Translations under genes and position numbers: made by a program
Notes under the pieces: generated by a model
Database searches by the model: none
What the model saw: only the letters and a program-made list of their open reading frames with translations
Told to the model about the DNA's origin: nothing
Assembly: GCA_003604975.1 (NCBI GenBank)
Contig: QZIR01000025.1
Span: forward strand, 1 to 43,332
Reading direction: 5' to 3'
Source: Desulforudis sp.
GTDB lineage: Bacteria > Bacillota > Desulfotomaculia > Desulfotomaculales > Desulforudaceae
Length of the DNA: 43,332 nt
Shown: piece by piece, positions 27,570 through 38,440 of the stretch
Numbering within the stretch: the first letter of the stretch is position 1
How the letters are laid out: every line of letters begins with the position of its first letter

Positions 27570-28808
27570 TCACGACTTTGTGACCACGTAGACTTCGCTC
27601 GCCGCTCCGAGGGTGATGACCGCAGGCTGCTGTCGGTCTTCGGCATCCAAGACAATTGCAGCACCAAGCACACGCAACCGGGCACCGACTTGAAAATCGA
27701 CCCCTTCCTTTGTTCGAAGGACAGCAGATTTTCCGTCCTGAATGTTGCTTGATAGCTGGACCCGAGCATCCCAACTGGACGGTCCGTGTCGTCCCGTAAC
27801 CGTGAGTTCTATGTCTCCGAACCGTGCGTCGACATGAGGTTCATTAATCATTCGCTGTGTCTTAGCAGTCCAGTACTCGGAGCAGAGCTGCCGTACGCCG
27901 CAGCACGGGCAGTGATCGATACCAGGGCGTGCCTCCGGGGGTGATTGAGACGCCGCTTTCCGTGCGCCCTCATCCCGAGCGACGATGATATCCTCGATGG
28001 AATCGATTTCCTCATAACTAGGAGCAGCGACCTCAACCTCACCGTTTTCGTACGCAAGCACCAGACGATCGGCGAGCCGTCGCGTTGGGTTCAATTCCGT
28101 GTCGCGACTCCAGAGGAGCGCGTAAATCTGGAGTTGGAGTTTATGATTCTCGTGTTGAACACCTGTTTTGAAATCAGTAATCTCACATCTTTCCGGTGAG
28201 AGGACGAGTAAGTCCGCTCTACCTCTCCAGTGGATCTTATTTGCTCGAAGCCCAACTTCAGGGAATACACCCATAGTCAACGGTCCGAGATTCCTTGCCC
28301 TGCTCTCCTTACTCTTAGCCCGAGGTACTGCTTCAGGCAGCAATCGTATACGACTAAACATATTCTGTGTTCGAGTCCGAAGATCTGGTGCCTGCGAACG
28401 CAGAAAACGACTGACTGACTCGAGAAGTCCCTGTGCCCGAGGGTTATCGGCAAAACGGCCCAGAACCTGATCGGCACATTTGTTGATAATAGTTGTATAA
28501 CCTCCGAGACTTTTCATGACATTGAAAACGGCTGGATCTTGGACCGAAGCGCAGCCAGCACTGACCAGACCCTTCATAATTGTCTCAAGTGCTAGGTGCA
28601 CTACGCTACCAGCCGCCGTACTAGGTTGCACACTCTGCGGATATCCGCGCCCCTCCCATATCTCGGGATAGTGTGCTGCGCCAAGCGCCCAACGACGTGG
28701 ACAAGACTCAATCTCCGAGAGCGTAGTAAACGTCATCTCTTTCGGTAGGTCGGGCCACGTTGCTGGAACGTCCGTCGTCCCTGTCACCGCATATCCGGGC
28801 ACTATCAT
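27570..28808 (-). CDS. PD-(D/E)XK nuclease with Cas4/AddB-type four-Cys cluster and extra C-terminal domain
   Basis: This 412-aa protein has the RecB-family nuclease core: GSVVHLALE (His71), RADLLVL (Asp199), EITDFKTG (Asp212, Lys214) and QLQIY (Gln225, Tyr229). Four cysteines bracket it, C36 in SCPRRWALG and C300, C303, C309 in CPCCGVRQLC, the layout of iron-sulfur nucleases such as AddB, Cas4 and Dna2. Residues ~325-412 form an added beta-rich domain, perhaps OB-like. All catalytic residues are present. The gene starts 17 nt after the big helicase with AGGGAGG before its ATG, so it is the last gene of the Druantia-like operon. It probably supplies DNA end processing or degradation; that role is inferred. 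Confidence 0.85.
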   Translation of the reverse strand: MIVPGYAVTGTTDVPATWPDLPKEMTFTTLSEIESCPRRWALGAAHYPEIWEGRGYPQSVQPSTAAGSVVHLALETIMKGLVSAGCASVQDPAVFNVMKSLGGYTTIINKCADQVLGRFADNPRAQGLLESVSRFLRSQAPDLRTRTQNMFSRIRLLPEAVPRAKSKESRARNLGPLTMGVFPEVGLRANKIHWRGRADLLVLSPERCEITDFKTGVQHENHKLQLQIYALLWSRDTELNPTRRLADRLVLAYENGEVEVAAPSYEEIDSIEDIIVARDEGARKAASQSPPEARPGIDHCPCCGVRQLCSEYWTAKTQRMINEPHVDARFGDIELTVTGRHGPSSWDARVQLSSNIQDGKSAVLRTKEGVDFQVGARLRVLGAAIVLDAEDRQQPAVITLGAASEVYVVTKS

Positions 28809-28825
28809 ACATGACCTCCCTATGA

Positions 28826-31800
28826 TTAGCCTATGCGTTCAAGCAGAGTCGCGGTTGCACTGGGGAGGTTTCTTCGCACAACGAGCTCATCGACAAGTAT
28901 CACAGGTGTAGTGACGGAGAACTCCTTGAGATCACGTAGCCCTGGATCGGACGGATCATCTGGCGTTAGCGGACCATGCAGCCCTATGACAAAATTCTTC
29001 CCTGGTCCCGTTGAAGCCAGAATCGGAGCGACTATGTTACCTAACCCTGGGATAGACAGCAGCTTATCCCGCTCCAAACATAGGCCGTCGAGACCTTGAC
29101 GTTCCAGATCTTGGAAAAGCAGGTCCGTAGACCGCTCGAGGCGCGCTGCATCGAGCGTCGGTGCCGTTTCTCGCAATAAGAAGCGCAGGAGGCTCGCACC
29201 CACATAGCGATCGAGGAGATCATGCTCGAACTTGTTCTTGTAGCTCCGAAGGCAGCGATAACAAGATCGATCACAGTTTTCGGGACAGTCTTCTAGGATC
29301 TGCAGAGCGTCTTCGAAAACGACCAGGCCAAGACGACCGACTCGCTGTGCGAAGCCGGCGCCTCCGGGTAATGTGTCATACAAATAGATCTCGGCCTCCC
29401 GCCCGTTGCGCCCCTCGGAGGTGAGCGCTGGCCTATACTCGGCCTGCAACTCCGTGGCTTCAAGTTCAAGTCTCGCACATGCAGCCTTCGTGAGCGCCTC
29501 GCTGATCGTCCGAAGAGCGACGTCAGTCGCTAACAAGCTTGGTGTCAGCGTAAGAGGTGGCTTCACGCTAATGGACACGAGAAGTACGTCACTGATAAAG
29601 TCGGTCCCTAGTACAATCCCTTTGGCCGCACCGCCACCCGAACAATTAGCATCTCTCGGATCGGGGTACGGCTTTCTGTGCGCCGCCCCGACCACCCCTT
29701 TGGGCAATGCTGTCGGTTCGATAAGCCCACACTTCGTACAGTATGTGTACCCCTCTTCACGTGGCCCTCGGTTTGTGACTAAGAGATGCTGCCGTGTGTT
29801 GTGTATTCGGATGTTAGCATTCAGCTTGTTCCACTTGGACTCGTCCGGCGGTGTGGGCATAGTTAGTTTCGCTCGTGTGGCGTAGCTCCGGGCCGGTTGA
29901 TCATCAGGCGATGTCCCCTCCTCCTTGCCCACCGGGTGCGCGAAGCCAGGAGGCCGCAGCCAATATTTCGCTGGACCGAAAGTGCCTACACCACCACAGG
30001 CCTCGCAATCCTTTGTCTCTCCTCGGCTTCCTTCTTCGAGTGTCGTAGTCCGAGCGTAGTGGCAGTATCGGCACTCGTAGTAGAGCCGCCTAGCCTGCCA
30101 GGCACGATAGCGGTCGCTCCGCATCGGCGAATAGATGGCACCGGAGGTCCAGAGTTTGCTTCCAATCCACACCTCCTTACCTGGGGCGTACTGTGACAAC
30201 GCTACAGGAAGTCCTTGCGAGGGTGTGAATCGAAATGCTGGCCGGTAGTGAGTCGTTCGATCTGGATCGAACACGTGAAAGGTTGCTACATCTGTTGGGA
30301 AGGCGTAACGCGGCAAGACGCCCTTATAGAGAAGTCGATCTAAAAGGTTCTCAGACGCTGGATTCCTCCCCGGTCGCTCCTCACCCTCCTCGTCGGGAGC
30401 CTCAAGGCTGGTGCCGCCGTCCTCGCCTTCTACCGCCTCTGACACAGTGCCTCCGACATCCGTTTTGTCAACAGTAGTGGGGTCGAACTCAATCGCCTCG
30501 TCGATCGGTCGCAGAGTATCTTCGATAAGCATGTCGAGAAGCTGCTGGCGATCAGATGCAGTGATCTCGCTCGGGATCCATGCTGCAACATCAGCCTTTA
30601 GGTTCGCTTCGTTCGATCTCAACCACTTTTCTAGATCGATCCGGTTCAAAACTTTTCGGGGGTTTTTAAAGTCTTGAACAGTCCCTAACACCGCAAACAA
30701 GTGAGGTTGGGCCTCCGGCTCAATCTCCGGAAGCCTAGCTTGATGATACCTCTGCAGCAGGTATGCCGTGACATGACGTCGGGCTATCTCAGCATTATCG
30801 AGCGTGAGGGTCGGATCATCAACGGCGCCCCGGATCATCTGATCTGGATGCGTAAAATAATGCTCGTCGTGGCTATCAGCGCTTCCGAATGCTGTCACTG
30901 TAGCCACCGCATTTCCGCGCCTGCCTGCGCGACCAGCTCGCTGCTGGTAGTTTGCACGGGCTGGTGGCATATTGCGGAGCGAGACTCCCGATAGTGTTCC
31001 AATGTCGATACCAACCTCCATTGTCGTTGTGCATGATAGAACATCGATCGCAGGCCTCTCGCGACCTGTGTCCTCAGGGCCCAGATCCACATCTTGGAAT
31101 AAAAGTTCGTGTTCTTCTGCCTTTGAGAACACCTCACCGGCCTGGGCAGTATTAAGCTGTGCCGTATGCTCAGCCGCTATGAGAGCCATCGGGGGTGTGG
31201 GAGGCGTCCGCAGCGCCTCAATCGTACTCGCCCTGTAGTACCCCTTCCGAGCTACAAAGACTGGATCATTGTCGGGATCGATGGATGTAGCGGCATCATT
31301 GCCGCAATTGACGCATGTCGTTCGTCCAGGGAAAGGGCGCTGAGCTGTCCGGCAGGACTGACAGTAGGCCCAGGTGCCACCGATTTCAAGCGATAGTTCA
31401 CCACCCTTCAACCGGAACTTTCCGGGCGCGGTTTGCTCAGCAAACAGCCCAAGAAGCCGAGGCACCCATTCCTTGTCGAACAATCTTCGCGCCTGTATTT
31501 CGCGAATTATCCGATTGATGGCATTGAACTTGCCTGACCTAGGCTGGACGTCCCTTAGCCACCACGCTGGTGGCATACGGCTTAACCAGAAGCCCGGGCG
31601 GTTCCAACAGCGTAGCCAAGCCCTCGCAAGGGCTATCTTCTCGTCAGGAGACTTCGCGTATTGAGGAATATCAGGAAGCGCGTGGACTTTGGGAACGTGC
31701 CTGGGGCACTCGATGATTGACGCGAGCGCCAGCGACTCGAGTCCATAGTAGCGATCCGCGAGGGACTTCGTGATCGCTCGAAGCAGCGATTCAGGTGGCG

Positions 31801-34378
31801 CCGATCCCCGGAGTCGCACCAGGAGTTGCAGAAGGGATGTTTCCTGAGTCAGGGCTCCGCTCCTAACTTCCTCCTCGACGATGTTTTCATCTTGGAAGCT
31901 CTCCCCTACCTTTAATTCCGGTCGAAGGCGAACCCCCATTTCCTTCGCAGCAATCAGCACTCCAAGGTAGAGGTCTTCGAGTGAAAGGAGGTTTGCGACG
32001 ACCGGAGAGTTAGCAAGGCGCGCGTATCCAGAAACGATCAGTGGACGGAGAGCATCCTGGGTCGAGTATGTTTGCAGATTCGGAGCGAGCCGCGCCGCCG
32101 TCTGCCGTGAGTCCGAAAAGACAAGAACCTTCCTTCCACGAAGAGGGGCGAGCCGTGTCGCAGGTACGGGACTCGGGGGCTGTACCTGGATCTGTTTGGC
32201 AATCAGCGCTTGGAAGGGTTGGTCGCCCTTCGTCTGATGATCTTGAACGGAGGAACGTCCGAAAGCGGCACTTTCGCCGCAGACTCCGCACGGCCGAAAC
32301 TCACCCGGTGCAGTGTTGCGAGGCTCGTCGTCCGCCTCAGGCAAGGCCGAACGTCCAGCGCGTATGTAGACCTGCCGGTTACGTGGTCCAAGATCCTGGG
32401 GGTTCATTCGACCAGTCACGAGGTCGTATTCTGCAGGCTCGACTGACTCAATAAAAACCGGTTTTTCTAAGAGCAAGTCGATGGGCGCGAGTTCGTCGAC
32501 TTGCCCCGTGAGTGTGCGAAAGGCTCCTCCTGGCTCAGACCAGAGAAAGTTTGGTTCATCGACATCATTCGTGTATGCACGGCCGTAGGCTGTGCCACAG
32601 TTACGGCATGTGTAGAGTTCTAGTACACGCGCTCCACATTCGCATGTGTCCCGCGGCTGGCTGAACAACTTCCCAGCGGGACCGCCGCGTTGTTCTGTGG
32701 GGAGGCTCGAACACTGGGGGTCCATGCAGACCCAGAGGCCAGCGAGTCCACGATAAAACGAGTGTACTCTGCAGGGTAGCAGACCCGGCTCTGTAGAATC
32801 TCTCCTCGCAATGCTACCAAGCGCTATCAGATTCGTGACCGCCCGAGCGGCGATGTCAACAGGAACGCTGCTGTCGAACAGTGCTCCTCCGAGCGAGTCC
32901 ACCGGCTGAGCCTCGCTCATGGTGATGTTGATCAAGTTCGCCATCGGCGCGAACGAGACCAAGGCGTCGTAGAGCGAGCGCCGTAGCTCCCACGGTCGAT
33001 CAATGTTCCGGTATTCGAGGAATGATCCGATCTGTGAGAGACGCACATCGTCGCTATCAGCATCGTAGAACGCTAGCAGGTCTATCGCGTCCAGTGCAGC
33101 AACGTCCTGCACTTTTCCCTTGTCCGCACCCGGTCGAAGGAGGAGGTCTCCTTCGACTTTCCGGAAGTCTCCAGGGTCCTTCCCACTAAGTTGCGCGCCG
33201 AACCTCAGGGCGTAGTCGGCATCCTTGAAGCTCGCGCTTGTGCAAATCACCTGTAGGCGATCTGCTGAGATACCCAACCGCATGCGGAGCCGTCGGATCA
33301 GTAGAGCTACCTCGGCACCCGCAGCTCCACGATAGAGGTGAGCCTCGTCGATGACGAGAAGGAATCGTTCTTCAGGATTCGCGTGCAGCCAGTCTCGCGT
33401 GTTATCAAAGATTGGGCGCTCGAGCGGTCTCATTAGCATGTACTCTAGCATGGAGTAGTTCGTCACGAGAATGTCAGGCGGCGCCTTGTGGACCTCGTGG
33501 CGCGTGAACAGCTCAGGATCGCCAGGAAGAGTCACGCACCGTTTGAAAGCGCCACTTCTCGCATCCCGCCACCGAGAGCCTCTACTGCCATACCAGGAGA
33601 GAAGATCGGGCTTGGCTGGCCACTTCCCGCGTTTTTTCAACTCGCTCACGAGCGCATCAGCTGCCTCCTGCTGGGGGGACGCGGGGCCCCGAGCAATTTC
33701 CAAATTGCGTACATAGTACTTCCCAATAGAAAGCAGGCGGTCTTTGTCCTTATCCTCGTTACGGACACCAGGGTAAAGAGTCCGGCTGGTGTACCTCGCG
33801 AACCGTGCGGGGCGCCCAGACCACTCCACGAACTTCTCGACGATCCTTGGGTCGCCAAAGAGCAACCTCAAGCGTCCGAGTTGATCGTTTACAAGTGCAT
33901 TCATTGGGTAAAGTACCATCGCGCGGACAGCTGGAGTTTTACCAAACTCCCGGCCCTTGCTCTTTGCTTCCCGCGCCAGCTTACCCAATATCGGCAGAAG
34001 AAAACATTCCGTCTTACCCGAACCTGTTCCTGTCATGACAACAAGGCTCCGCCCCTCAACGAGCGAGAGCTTAGTGGAAATCGCTTGATGCTGGTAAGGC
34101 GGGTCGTGGATGAGCAGCCCGAGTTCACCCTCCACCTTGGACACCGCTGAAATAACCTCAAGTGTGGCGGGGTCGAGGCCAAGATCTCGAAACGCGACAC
34201 CCGTCTTATACCGAGGCGTACTCTCCAGGTACGGACGCTGATGGATCACCCCAGACTCTTCCAAGAGTCGCCGCCGCTGCGCTACCAGGATCGGATTACT
34301 TATATGGTAAGTAGCCTCAATATAGTCTTCCAGCGCATGGTGAAGTTGTTGAATGGTCTCCCCGATAGTCAGGGACAT
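28826..34378 (-). CDS. Giant DEAD/DEAH-type helicase with DUF1998 C-terminus (DruE-like)
   Basis: This 1850-aa protein has Walker A TGTGSGKT (Lys122), motif Ia [20 protein letters not shown] box [12 protein letters not shown] (344-347) and a helicase C domain with [13 protein letters not shown]. Motif [14 protein letters not shown], lies near residue 1146. Several zinc-type Cys pairs occur (CECG, CRNCG, CGVCG, CQSC, CVNCG, CRYC, CEACGG, CTKCG). The C-terminus shows [19 protein letters not shown] near residue 1700, the DUF1998 mark. Size and layout match DruE of Druantia. DrmA and DrmB of DISARM also carry DUF1998 but are shorter and have different neighbours. Its ATG has GAGGAGG upstream, 22 nt after the 360-aa gene. 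Confidence 0.85.
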   Translation of the reverse strand: MSLTIGETIQQLHHALEDYIEATYHISNPILVAQRRRLLEESGVIHQRPYLESTPRYKTGVAFRDLGLDPATLEVISAVSKVEGELGLLIHDPPYQHQAISTKLSLVEGRSLVVMTGTGSGKTECFLLPILGKLAREAKSKGREFGKTPAVRAMVLYPMNALVNDQLGRLRLLFGDPRIVEKFVEWSGRPARFARYTSRTLYPGVRNEDKDKDRLLSIGKYYVRNLEIARGPASPQQEAADALVSELKKRGKWPAKPDLLSWYGSRGSRWRDARSGAFKRCVTLPGDPELFTRHEVHKAPPDILVTNYSMLEYMLMRPLERPIFDNTRDWLHANPEERFLLVIDEAHLYRGAAGAEVALLIRRLRMRLGISADRLQVICTSASFKDADYALRFGAQLSGKDPGDFRKVEGDLLLRPGADKGKVQDVAALDAIDLLAFYDADSDDVRLSQIGSFLEYRNIDRPWELRRSLYDALVSFAPMANLINITMSEAQPVDSLGGALFDSSVPVDIAARAVTNLIALGSIARRDSTEPGLLPCRVHSFYRGLAGLWVCMDPQCSSLPTEQRGGPAGKLFSQPRDTCECGARVLELYTCRNCGTAYGRAYTNDVDEPNFLWSEPGGAFRTLTGQVDELAPIDLLLEKPVFIESVEPAEYDLVTGRMNPQDLGPRNRQVYIRAGRSALPEADDEPRNTAPGEFRPCGVCGESAAFGRSSVQDHQTKGDQPFQALIAKQIQVQPPSPVPATRLAPLRGRKVLVFSDSRQTAARLAPNLQTYSTQDALRPLIVSGYARLANSPVVANLLSLEDLYLGVLIAAKEMGVRLRPELKVGESFQDENIVEEEVRSGALTQETSLLQLLVRLRGSAPPESLLRAITKSLADRYYGLESLALASIIECPRHVPKVHALPDIPQYAKSPDEKIALARAWLRCWNRPGFWLSRMPPAWWLRDVQPRSGKFNAINRIIREIQARRLFDKEWVPRLLGLFAEQTAPGKFRLKGGELSLEIGGTWAYCQSCRTAQRPFPGRTTCVNCGNDAATSIDPDNDPVFVARKGYYRASTIEALRTPPTPPMALIAAEHTAQLNTAQAGEVFSKAEEHELLFQDVDLGPEDTGRERPAIDVLSCTTTMEVGIDIGTLSGVSLRNMPPARANYQQRAGRAGRRGNAVATVTAFGSADSHDEHYFTHPDQMIRGAVDDPTLTLDNAEIARRHVTAYLLQRYHQARLPEIEPEAQPHLFAVLGTVQDFKNPRKVLNRIDLEKWLRSNEANLKADVAAWIPSEITASDRQQLLDMLIEDTLRPIDEAIEFDPTTVDKTDVGGTVSEAVEGEDGGTSLEAPDEEGEERPGRNPASENLLDRLLYKGVLPRYAFPTDVATFHVFDPDRTTHYRPAFRFTPSQGLPVALSQYAPGKEVWIGSKLWTSGAIYSPMRSDRYRAWQARRLYYECRYCHYARTTTLEEGSRGETKDCEACGGVGTFGPAKYWLRPPGFAHPVGKEEGTSPDDQPARSYATRAKLTMPTPPDESKWNKLNANIRIHNTRQHLLVTNRGPREEGYTYCTKCGLIEPTALPKGVVGAAHRKPYPDPRDANCSGGGAAKGIVLGTDFISDVLLVSISVKPPLTLTPSLLATDVALRTISEALTKAACARLELEATELQAEYRPALTSEGRNGREAEIYLYDTLPGGAGFAQRVGRLGLVVFEDALQILEDCPENCDRSCYRCLRSYKNKFEHDLLDRYVGASLLRFLLRETAPTLDAARLERSTDLLFQDLERQGLDGLCLERDKLLSIPGLGNIVAPILASTGPGKNFVIGLHGPLTPDDPSDPGLRDLKEFSVTTPVILVDELVVRRNLPSATATLLERIG

Positions 34379-34400
34379 ATAGTCCTCCTCATCATGGTCG

Positions 34401-35483
34401 TTACTTACTTCCCGTTATTTCCTTAAGCCACAGCACTTCCCTTACGAAGCGAACCTCTTCCTCGAGTTCGGCTTCCGCCACTCGATATGCGAACAGGCAC
34501 CCCGGAGCTACCAGCGGCTCACCGATTGCATCCCATCTGCGGCGAGCCCACATCGGGACAGGTGAGAAGAACTCAATCACTCGCGTGTCCTCCGGACCAG
34601 GATGTATTCTGAATCGCTGAGGCTCCCCACGCTGAGCATCAATCGCCATTTGTAGATACCATGCCTCGTCACATCCTCGCCATCGACTTCCTGTGATTGG
34701 TAAGTCAATGAGGCGTTCCGGGTTTCCGTTGCTCATTTTTACATAGCACCAAAGATCCGCGCCGTAGGCTTGACTTCGACGCGCGACAAACCGCCCTGAC
34801 TGGGTGAGTGGCTTTACCCACCTCCCGCGGTAGTAAAGTACTCCCCGCGCAGTATCCAGAAGCGATAGCCCAGGGACGTCACGAGAAGGCTGTGCTGAGT
34901 CCAGCAGTTGGTTGAGATGTGCAACATGCTGCGCGGATGTCTCAGGTAAAGGGGCCCTCAACCAGTCTTTGTACGAAATCTCGATGAGGCCTAATTGGAG
35001 GAGTTCAGAGCGCAGATCCTCTCCCTGAACAGGGCTCAGGCGCCGCAGGTGGTTTATGTACTCAATACGTTCCTCAAGATCTTCGGGGAGTGCGGAGAGT
35101 TGATCCGACGTGACGCCAATCAGGATTACAGATCCACTTTCTCGGAAGACGAAGCTGGCGGGGGCTGCGTACAGGAGCGCCGAGGCTTTACCCCCCGAAT
35201 CTCTCTCTACATCACTGTGCTCGAGAATGTCGCCATGCGCGATTATTGCCTCAAGGGTCTCTTCCACAAGGCCTTTAATAGAATCAAGGTCATCGACGAG
35301 GCCCCGCAGCGGACGCACCACGCCCCGCACAAGTGTGGGAGCGGTGCAAGGGCACAGGAAACTCGCCATCCTTCGTATAGCACCCGAAATCGCTTCGACC
35401 GATGCGAGATCAAGCGTTCTAGGGTCAAGTCCCAATTCGGCCACCTTCTGTGCGTTGACCTCTGCGGCGCTGAGTTGTCTCAT
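34401..35483 (-). CDS. Unrecognised 360-aa protein of the Druantia-like operon
   Basis: I do not recognise this protein. It has no membrane segment and no nucleotide-binding motif. Features are [20 protein letters not shown] near residue 45-65, a middle segment [39 protein letters not shown] and an acidic C-terminal tail. ATG at 35483 overlaps the stop of the 984-aa gene by 4 nt (ATGA), with GGAG 6 nt upstream; an in-frame TTG at 35495 is less likely. The coupling suggests the two products act together. By position it could stand where DruB-D stand in Druantia type I, but I cannot show homology by eye. Confidence 0.72.
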   Translation of the reverse strand: MRQLSAAEVNAQKVAELGLDPRTLDLASVEAISGAIRRMASFLCPCTAPTLVRGVVRPLRGLVDDLDSIKGLVEETLEAIIAHGDILEHSDVERDSGGKASALLYAAPASFVFRESGSVILIGVTSDQLSALPEDLEERIEYINHLRRLSPVQGEDLRSELLQLGLIEISYKDWLRAPLPETSAQHVAHLNQLLDSAQPSRDVPGLSLLDTARGVLYYRGRWVKPLTQSGRFVARRSQAYGADLWCYVKMSNGNPERLIDLPITGSRWRGCDEAWYLQMAIDAQRGEPQRFRIHPGPEDTRVIEFFSPVPMWARRRWDAIGEPLVAPGCLFAYRVAEAELEEEVRFVREVLWLKEITGSK

Positions 35484-38434
35484 TTCCAACTCCAACTTGC
35501 GTATATTTCACCTGGTGCCACCCGCGAATCAAGATGCCAGTGGGTCGTGATGACCAAAAATCTCGCTGCTCTTGCTAAAGAAGGGACCTCAAATAGTCGA
35601 GCAACCCCTGTACGAAGGTCCTCGCCAGCCCACTCCTCGACTTCCGCGGGGGCGCTAGCGAGCCTGAGCGCCAATTCGGAGAGCCACATTGGGTTTTTCG
35701 CTCCTGTAGGCCTAACTCGGCGGACGACCGAACGGCTGATAATGATCTCTCGACGCGGCCCTGGTGATACGACATGGAACTTCGTAGCGAGAGAAGCCAT
35801 ATGTTGTACTCGCTTATCGCAAGTTGTGGCGGAGAGTGCAGGACAGGCAGAAACTAGTTCAAATCCGATGCTAGCCTCTTCACGACGTTTGGAGATTTCT
35901 TGCTTCAAATTAGTACGTTTTGAAGGATTGTTTTCCGCGAATATCTCCGCCGTCGCCCAGGTTTCACCCCCGATCAGCCGAAATATGTGCAGTGCGAGGG
36001 TGCGGAGGACGTCGCGCTGGAAAATCATTGAGAAGAGGTCTCCTGGAAGTCTCGCACTGCCCCAGGTCCTGGCAGCCGAAACTAGGCGAAGGACAGAATT
36101 CGTCGAGCGCTCTCTCGCGTCGATGAACGGGTCACATTGAAGATCGACCAAAGCCCGAACCGAGGGCGGAATGATAACAGCAGCAGAGTACCGCCCCTGG
36201 CGGGCTACATATAGACCGCCTTCGGTCGGCACTTCGTAGGTAGTTGCGGGCTTGAGCGGCTGCTCGGTTAGTGGTGCCTCGAACGCCATTCGCAAAACCT
36301 GTGGTGGGGTGTCGTACCCACTATCGTCCAGTAAGCGTGCCACATGGCTCTTGCCATTCCGGTGGACAGCCCATCGGAGTGGAGTAAATTCGCGCTCGCA
36401 TCGGACTGAAAACGCACCAAGTTCATCGCACGTGAACTTGATATCGCAGAGCCGAGCCGTGTCGTAGGCGAGTTGTGCCTCTCGTGTCTCTTTGAAGTAT
36501 TTCTCGAAGTGAAGCCTCCAGAAATCCGGAGTCACAGGGAGAGTGATAGGCGGGAGATCCTTAATCAAAGTGATCTCGCGGGCCTCATTTTCTCCCAGCG
36601 ATACAGAACACTTGACTTTACGACCCGTGGGACCCAGCAATGAAATCTCAACACGTCCCTCCCAGAGCTCTTCAATTGTGGGCGAAGGAGGATCGATCAG
36701 AACTACTAGTGGACCGTTAGGGCTAATGCCCGGGGACCATGGCCGAGCCTCTCGGATTCGCATCACGACATCGAGATCGCCGAGCGGCTCAACTTCGGCA
36801 GACGAAGTGATACGAGTAGATAAGCGGATAGTGTGGAGGCCTACAGGAAGCTGCGGAAGCTGAACGAAGATCGGCTCGCCAGGAGTTAGAGACTTCAACT
36901 CGAGAGAGATGCTCGGCATTGCTTCCATTGAGACGAGGAGTGATGAGATCGGGTGGTCCGTTTGGATGGCGAGGCATGGGCGCTCTGATGCCAACCACTC
37001 GCCATGACCTTCACCGTCCCATACGACCGCACCTAGACCAGCAGGCCAGACCTCGATGGTCTTCGCCTGCACAAGCCCGAGGCGGCGTAACGCTTCATCC
37101 CAGTCCTCGGTGAGTGCAGTTGGTAGTTCTAAGATTGCTGCGTGTACACCCTTACACTCAAGATCAATAGGTTGAACGTAATTATTAGACGATATGGGTC
37201 CTGCGGTCGTGATTATGATGTAGTGATGGCCGGGTCGAACGCGTAGGCTGCGCGATTCATATGCTAGGCCATCAGATGCAATCTTGAAGAGCCAGATTGG
37301 TCCGGGACGAAGGAGGCACTCCGTCCGGAGCAAATATTCGAGGAGTGCGTCTTTCTGCTCGAACTGGAGCAGCACCTCATCATTGCTAGGCCACAGAGAC
37401 AACTTGATACTTTGAGCGCCGTGAAGGCAACGACCTCGCGCAAGGGGGCGGCCTGACATACCCGCGACTAAACATCGTGAGCCCATAAGAATGTCGCGAG
37501 TGTTGGGAAATCTAAGGAGTAAGTGTGAGAGATCTGGAATTTTGAGAAACACCTCCCAGCGCGATGCATCAGTAGCGTTGGGTCGAAGTACGAGGGATGG
37601 CTCGATGCCCAGCGCAGCTACTTCAGTTCGCGCTTCCTCGGGTCGACGAGCCGAAACCGAACCCGTTCTGTGTCCAAGTGCTTGTCCGCTGATTTTCATC
37701 CGCTCCTGAGCAAAACGGCGTGCACCGCTCAACCACTCACGTGCCCGGCGCTCTCGATCAAGATCCGCACTGATCCTTTTCAGAGTTGCAGGGTGTATGA
37801 GGCTATCGGTCACGAGTTGACCCTGCAGTAGCAGAGCCGCGGAGATTTGGCCGACCAGATCTGTCTCTTGTGCAAAGTTTTGAAAACGCGAGGTCCCGTT
37901 CCAACTCCTGGCTGCGATATACTCGCCTAGCTTATGCGGCGATTCAAATAGATCTGCAGAGAAAGAGTGACGAATTTCGTAGAGGATACGAGCGAGTTGA
38001 CGCTGGAGGTCCTGGGGTAGGATGGCGTGCGTGATTGGCCAGCAGATGATGGAGAAGTGTTCGGCCCAAGCTCCCGATGGCCGAGCGCCTCTGAATTTAT
38101 TCTGGAACATCCGAAAGCAATTGCGAATCCAGTAGCGGTCTCCATGAACGGTCCAACCTGGTGTCTGCTCCTCGAAAGTCTGCCAGTACTCGTCGCCGGA
38201 GTATTCATAACCAAGCTCAGCGGCATAGACTATCCATGCTAGCGCGTGTTCTTCAAACGGGGGATTTTGCGCGATATGCTTATGTATTGATGCTCGTAAT
38301 GCTTCGATTTCAGGGAGTTTCAGGTTGTGCTCTAGGGCGAACAGAGGTCGGCCACCCGCATTTCCTCTAATTGAGGCAAGTTCTCGAAAGTGGTCCCCAA
38401 GGCGACGTCCCCAGTGTGAAAGATCGCCGTTCAC
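35480..38434 (-). CDS. Unrecognised 984-aa protein of the Druantia-like operon
   Basis: This long soluble protein is unrecognised. Residues 1-260 look helical (EEHALAWIVYAAELGYEYSG, then WTVHGDRYWIRNCFRMF). The middle (about 300-700) is strand-rich with Trp, Gly and Pro turns, suggesting several beta-sandwich-like repeats. The last part is mixed and ends SWSWK. No Walker, DEAD, nuclease or methyltransferase motif was found. It starts with GTG 6 nt after the DUF4338 gene stops, with a weak GGAAA, and overlaps the 360-aa gene. Both junctions imply coupled translation in the operon. It may be a scaffold or recognition subunit replacing DruB/DruC; this is inference from position only. Confidence 0.72.
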   Translation of the reverse strand: MNGDLSHWGRRLGDHFRELASIRGNAGGRPLFALEHNLKLPEIEALRASIHKHIAQNPPFEEHALAWIVYAAELGYEYSGDEYWQTFEEQTPGWTVHGDRYWIRNCFRMFQNKFRGARPSGAWAEHFSIICWPITHAILPQDLQRQLARILYEIRHSFSADLFESPHKLGEYIAARSWNGTSRFQNFAQETDLVGQISAALLLQGQLVTDSLIHPATLKRISADLDRERRAREWLSGARRFAQERMKISGQALGHRTGSVSARRPEEARTEVAALGIEPSLVLRPNATDASRWEVFLKIPDLSHLLLRFPNTRDILMGSRCLVAGMSGRPLARGRCLHGAQSIKLSLWPSNDEVLLQFEQKDALLEYLLRTECLLRPGPIWLFKIASDGLAYESRSLRVRPGHHYIIITTAGPISSNNYVQPIDLECKGVHAAILELPTALTEDWDEALRRLGLVQAKTIEVWPAGLGAVVWDGEGHGEWLASERPCLAIQTDHPISSLLVSMEAMPSISLELKSLTPGEPIFVQLPQLPVGLHTIRLSTRITSSAEVEPLGDLDVVMRIREARPWSPGISPNGPLVVLIDPPSPTIEELWEGRVEISLLGPTGRKVKCSVSLGENEAREITLIKDLPPITLPVTPDFWRLHFEKYFKETREAQLAYDTARLCDIKFTCDELGAFSVRCEREFTPLRWAVHRNGKSHVARLLDDSGYDTPPQVLRMAFEAPLTEQPLKPATTYEVPTEGGLYVARQGRYSAAVIIPPSVRALVDLQCDPFIDARERSTNSVLRLVSAARTWGSARLPGDLFSMIFQRDVLRTLALHIFRLIGGETWATAEIFAENNPSKRTNLKQEISKRREEASIGFELVSACPALSATTCDKRVQHMASLATKFHVVSPGPRREIIISRSVVRRVRPTGAKNPMWLSELALRLASAPAEVEEWAGEDLRTGVARLFEVPSLARAARFLVITTHWHLDSRVAPGEIYASWSWK

Positions 38435-38440
38435 TTTCCG

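Noticed and set aside
28826-34378. DISARM (DrmA/DrmB) as the identity of the helicase operon
   Set aside because: No DrmC phospholipase D protein or DISARM methyltransferase is present, the helicase is much longer than DrmA, and a DUF4338 gene heads the operon, which favours Druantia.
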